Below, piece after piece: positions 61,966-64,000 of a DNA stretch of 64,000 nucleotides. The DNA is taken from assembly GCA_902799835.1 (NCBI GenBank), contig CADCCF010000002.1, positions 133,338-197,337 on the forward strand. The letters run 5' to 3'. Positions within the stretch are counted from its first letter, which is position 1, and each line of letters begins with the position of its first letter. This DNA comes from an uncultured Pseudomonadota bacterium (GTDB lineage Bacteria > Pseudomonadota > Alphaproteobacteria > RF32 > CAG-239). The position numbers and the translations under genes are program-made. The notes below the pieces were generated by a model. The model did no database searches. It was given only the letters and a program-made list of their open reading frames with translations, and had not been told where the DNA came from.

Positions 61966-63762
61966 CTATTCTTCATTATAACGATTTTTTTGATATTCTT
62001 TTGCAATAAACGCTCTCAACAATCCGCCGGGATCCTCCGGTATATCGCGATAACGTTGCATTTTTGCTTGAACTTTTTCATCATAATCCTCATTATCACC
62101 TTCTTGAGCTTCAGCTTGAGCTGTAGGAGTATCTTTGCCTTGTTGTTGTGGTTGATTTTGAGTTTGTTCATCCATGGTTGAACTTTGAGTTTGATTATCG
62201 TTATTATTTTGCTGATTGTCTTTTCCGGATGAGTTGTTTTCTTCTTGCTGATTATCTTGTTGCTTTTGTTGAGAAGAATTATCATTACCGTCATCGGAAT
62301 TGTTTTGAGACTGTTGTTGATTTTGTTGTTGCTGATTTTGCTCATTACTTTTCTGATCATCATTAGTAGAACTACTTTGGCTGTTTTGATTATTTTCACT
62401 GTTGTTTTCTTGGTTTTGCTCATTACTTTGCGAAGAGTCGTCCGAATTGTTGTCCTGTGCAGAAGATTGATTTTGCTGCTGTTGTTGCTGATTCTGTTGT
62501 TGTTTTAAATATTCCAAATTGAATTTGGCATCTTCATGGTCAGGTTGCAATTTTAATACTTCTTCATATTTAGCAATAGCTTCAGATATTTTTCCACCCT
62601 TTGCTAGAGCATTTCCTTGATTATATAATCCTTCAGCCGAATTATTTAAAGCATAATACTTAAAAGCTTCGGCAAAATTACCTTGGCGATAAAAACTGGA
62701 ACCTTTCCAGTCACTGTCCTTAAAATCAGTTGCGGCTTTGCTATAATTTTGTTCTTCAAAAGCTTTTAAGCCATCCTGATTGGCATTGCTAAAGAAACCG
62801 GCTTGCGCTTCACTAATTTCCAATAACAAAACGATGACCAAAATTCCTTTTCGGAAAAAGGCTAAACAAAATAACAAGGGTATTACCATAAAATACCATC
62901 CGCCATCTAACCACTGCAAAGACAGATTTTTGCCTTTTTCGGTCGGGGCATTACTCTGATTTATTATTTTTGCAAAATTATCAATGGCCTTATCATCTTT
63001 TAGCAAATCCCAAAATTTGCCGCCTCCGTTTTGGGCTAACAATTTCAGCTTATCAGTATTTTCTTGGCTTATTCCGATAATATTAATGTTGATTCCTTTA
63101 GCTTTTGCCACCTCGGCTTCTTTGAGAGCAAGGTTAAATTTTTGCCCGATATCCGGTGTAAAAATAATAATATTTCCTTGGTCATACCCGGCAGCAGATA
63201 TTCTCTCGACTGCCAAGTTAATGGCACGATCTAATCTGTCGCCGTTAATCGGCATAATATCGAAAGATATTTTCGGTAGCAGATTTTGCAAAATTTTTAC
63301 ATCATCACTGAACGGTGCAATAATAAAAGGTTCAGCACTATATATCCCCAATGATGTTTGAGTTGAATGTAGTTGATCTAAAAAATCTTTTATCTTGTAT
63401 TTTGCTCTTTCCAAACGATTGGGTTTTATATCATCTGCATTCATATCAGATGACATATTCAACATCAGCACTACCGGATTTTGTTTTTGTAAAACAGGAA
63501 TTTCCTGTTTTTCCCAACTCGGACCGGCAAAGATAAATACAGTACAAATCAACCCGATTATAGCTAAATGAGCCAAAATTTTTCTTTTGTTGGCAGATCC
63601 CTTTACTAGCAAAAAATCGAGCAATCGCGGATCAATAATTTTACGCCAAGACGATTGAGCCGTTTTTCCATAATTGTAAAAGGCATATAAAACAAATGGT
63701 ACGATGGCTAATAACAGCAACCATGGTCGCAAAAAATGAAAATTATTCAACACTTCATTCAT
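61966..63762 (-). CDS. BatB/BatC fusion: vWA plus TPR protein with Gln/Asn-rich tail
   Basis: A 598-residue protein. After two N-terminal membrane segments a von Willebrand factor A domain has VVLMLNMSSDMNADD, a variant of the MIDAS motif D-x-S-x-S, then IIIFTPDIGQ. A third and fourth membrane segment precede TPR repeats (FYRQGNFAEAFKYY, YNQGNALAKGGKISEAIAKYEEVLKLQPDHEDAKFNLEYL). From about residue 420 a 130-residue Gln/Asn/Ser-rich low-complexity tract follows, ending in a basic tail. Overlaps the upstream BatA-type gene by 8 bp. Confidence 0.82.
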   Translation of the reverse strand: MNEVLNNFHFLRPWLLLLAIVPFVLYAFYNYGKTAQSSWRKIIDPRLLDFLLVKGSANKRKILAHLAIIGLICTVFIFAGPSWEKQEIPVLQKQNPVVLMLNMSSDMNADDIKPNRLERAKYKIKDFLDQLHSTQTSLGIYSAEPFIIAPFSDDVKILQNLLPKISFDIMPINGDRLDRAINLAVERISAAGYDQGNIIIFTPDIGQKFNLALKEAEVAKAKGININIIGISQENTDKLKLLAQNGGGKFWDLLKDDKAIDNFAKIINQSNAPTEKGKNLSLQWLDGGWYFMVIPLLFCLAFFRKGILVIVLLLEISEAQAGFFSNANQDGLKAFEEQNYSKAATDFKDSDWKGSSFYRQGNFAEAFKYYALNNSAEGLYNQGNALAKGGKISEAIAKYEEVLKLQPDHEDAKFNLEYLKQQQNQQQQQQNQSSAQDNNSDDSSQSNEQNQENNSENNQNSQSSSTNDDQKSNEQNQQQQNQQQSQNNSDDGNDNSSQQKQQDNQQEENNSSGKDNQQNNNDNQTQSSTMDEQTQNQPQQQGKDTPTAQAEAQEGDNEDYDEKVQAKMQRYRDIPEDPGGLLRAFIAKEYQKNRYNEE

Positions 63763-64000
63763 CTTTTTGTCCTCGTTGCATTAATATGGCAATCAGCGCC
63801 AAAATCCACGCCACCAACAAAGGAATATAATAAATTTCCTTAACTTCTTGCACATAACGATCTTCATTTTTCATTGGCTCAAGCGCATCAATCATCTGAT
63901 AAACTTTTTGCAAATCACTAGCTGATGCAGCTCTGAAATATTGCCCTTTAGTTGTTTCTGCCAATTCTTTCAGTTCTGTTTCATCGATTCCCTGCAAGCC
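63755..64000 (-). CDS. BatA-type vWA protein (C-terminal part, cut by window edge)
   Basis: Only the last about 80 residues are visible; the frame is open to the right edge. It shows LAETTKGQYFRAASASDLQKVYQMIDALEP, the end of a vWA domain, and a final transmembrane helix (IPLLVAWILALIAIL). It is probably BatA, the first of the Bat set, with MoxR and DUF58 genes expected upstream. Confidence 0.78.
   Translation of the reverse strand, partial: GLQGIDETELKELAETTKGQYFRAASASDLQKVYQMIDALEPMKNEDRYVQEVKEIYYIPLLVAWILALIAILMQRGQKDE

Noticed and set aside
1..64000. CRISPR array, rRNA, intact prophage or insertion sequence.
   Set aside because: No regularly spaced repeats, rRNA segment, phage structural gene or transposase with inverted ends was seen.

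Overview
This window looks like a chromosomal segment of a low-GC alphaproteobacterium, probably one of the uncultured gut-associated lineages. That placement is an inference. It rests on the ihfA-merR gene pair, the SecF, MurA, ArgRS and BatA-D type genes, the tandem VirB8-like genes, the PQ-loop and YgjV proteins, and the low GC by eye. No ribosomal RNA or other strong phylogenetic marker is present. Most genes start with ATG behind a purine-rich Shine-Dalgarno and are packed into operons with 1-14 bp overlaps.

Layout. 1-6.0 kb is housekeeping: the end of secF, a flavin-reductase-like gene, ihfA, a MerR regulator, an MdoB/LtaS-like phosphoglycerol transferase and a leftward murA operon. At 6.16 kb lies tRNA-Thr(GGT). 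Its 3' end and the terminator behind it are repeated downstream, which starts an accessory zone (6.2-9.8 kb). That zone holds an orphan gene, a YgjV-family gene, an N-terminally truncated serine recombinase and a divergent serine-recombinase-like protein that lacks the catalytic serine and has two helix-turn-helix-like repeats.

9.0-27.7 kb is one long rightward surface-glycan cluster. It contains GT4 and GT2 glycosyltransferases, GT-C-like membrane proteins, GtrA, an FkbM methyltransferase, a eukaryote-type HAD phosphomannomutase, a TagD/HldE-type cytidylyltransferase, a HAD phosphatase, a class II aldolase, a tandem-duplicated nucleotidyltransferase, a membrane protein fused to a uridine-kinase-like domain and a GDPD-like protein. 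Together these could make, activate, transfer and flip an unusual phosphorylated or nucleotide-activated building block. The chemistry cannot be read from sequence alone.

27.7-34 kb is a second accessory zone. It holds three PQ-loop proteins, a second YgjV paralogue, a permuted NlpC/P60-like protein behind a perfect consensus promoter, small membrane proteins in repeat-flanked cassettes, a 326-bp duplication with a frameshifted gene fragment, and a pair of small single-pass proteins sharing a cysteine motif.

34-64 kb is mostly core: PH-domain proteins, an acyltransferase/acyl-ACP-synthetase fusion next to a FadL-type porin with a palindrome at the promoter, cold-shock protein, oligoendopeptidase F, a stand-alone GlmU uridylyltransferase domain, a DUF2207 protein, argS, hemolysin III, a LuxR response regulator, an LdcA-Mpl murein-recycling pair and a Bat operon cut by the window edge. 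Inside it, 44.5-52.7 kb is unusual. Two VirB8-like genes diverge from a TolC-like lipoprotein carrying a cadherin-like domain, a membrane-anchored MEMO-AMMECR1 fusion, an M49-like metalloprotein and L-serine ammonia-lyase.
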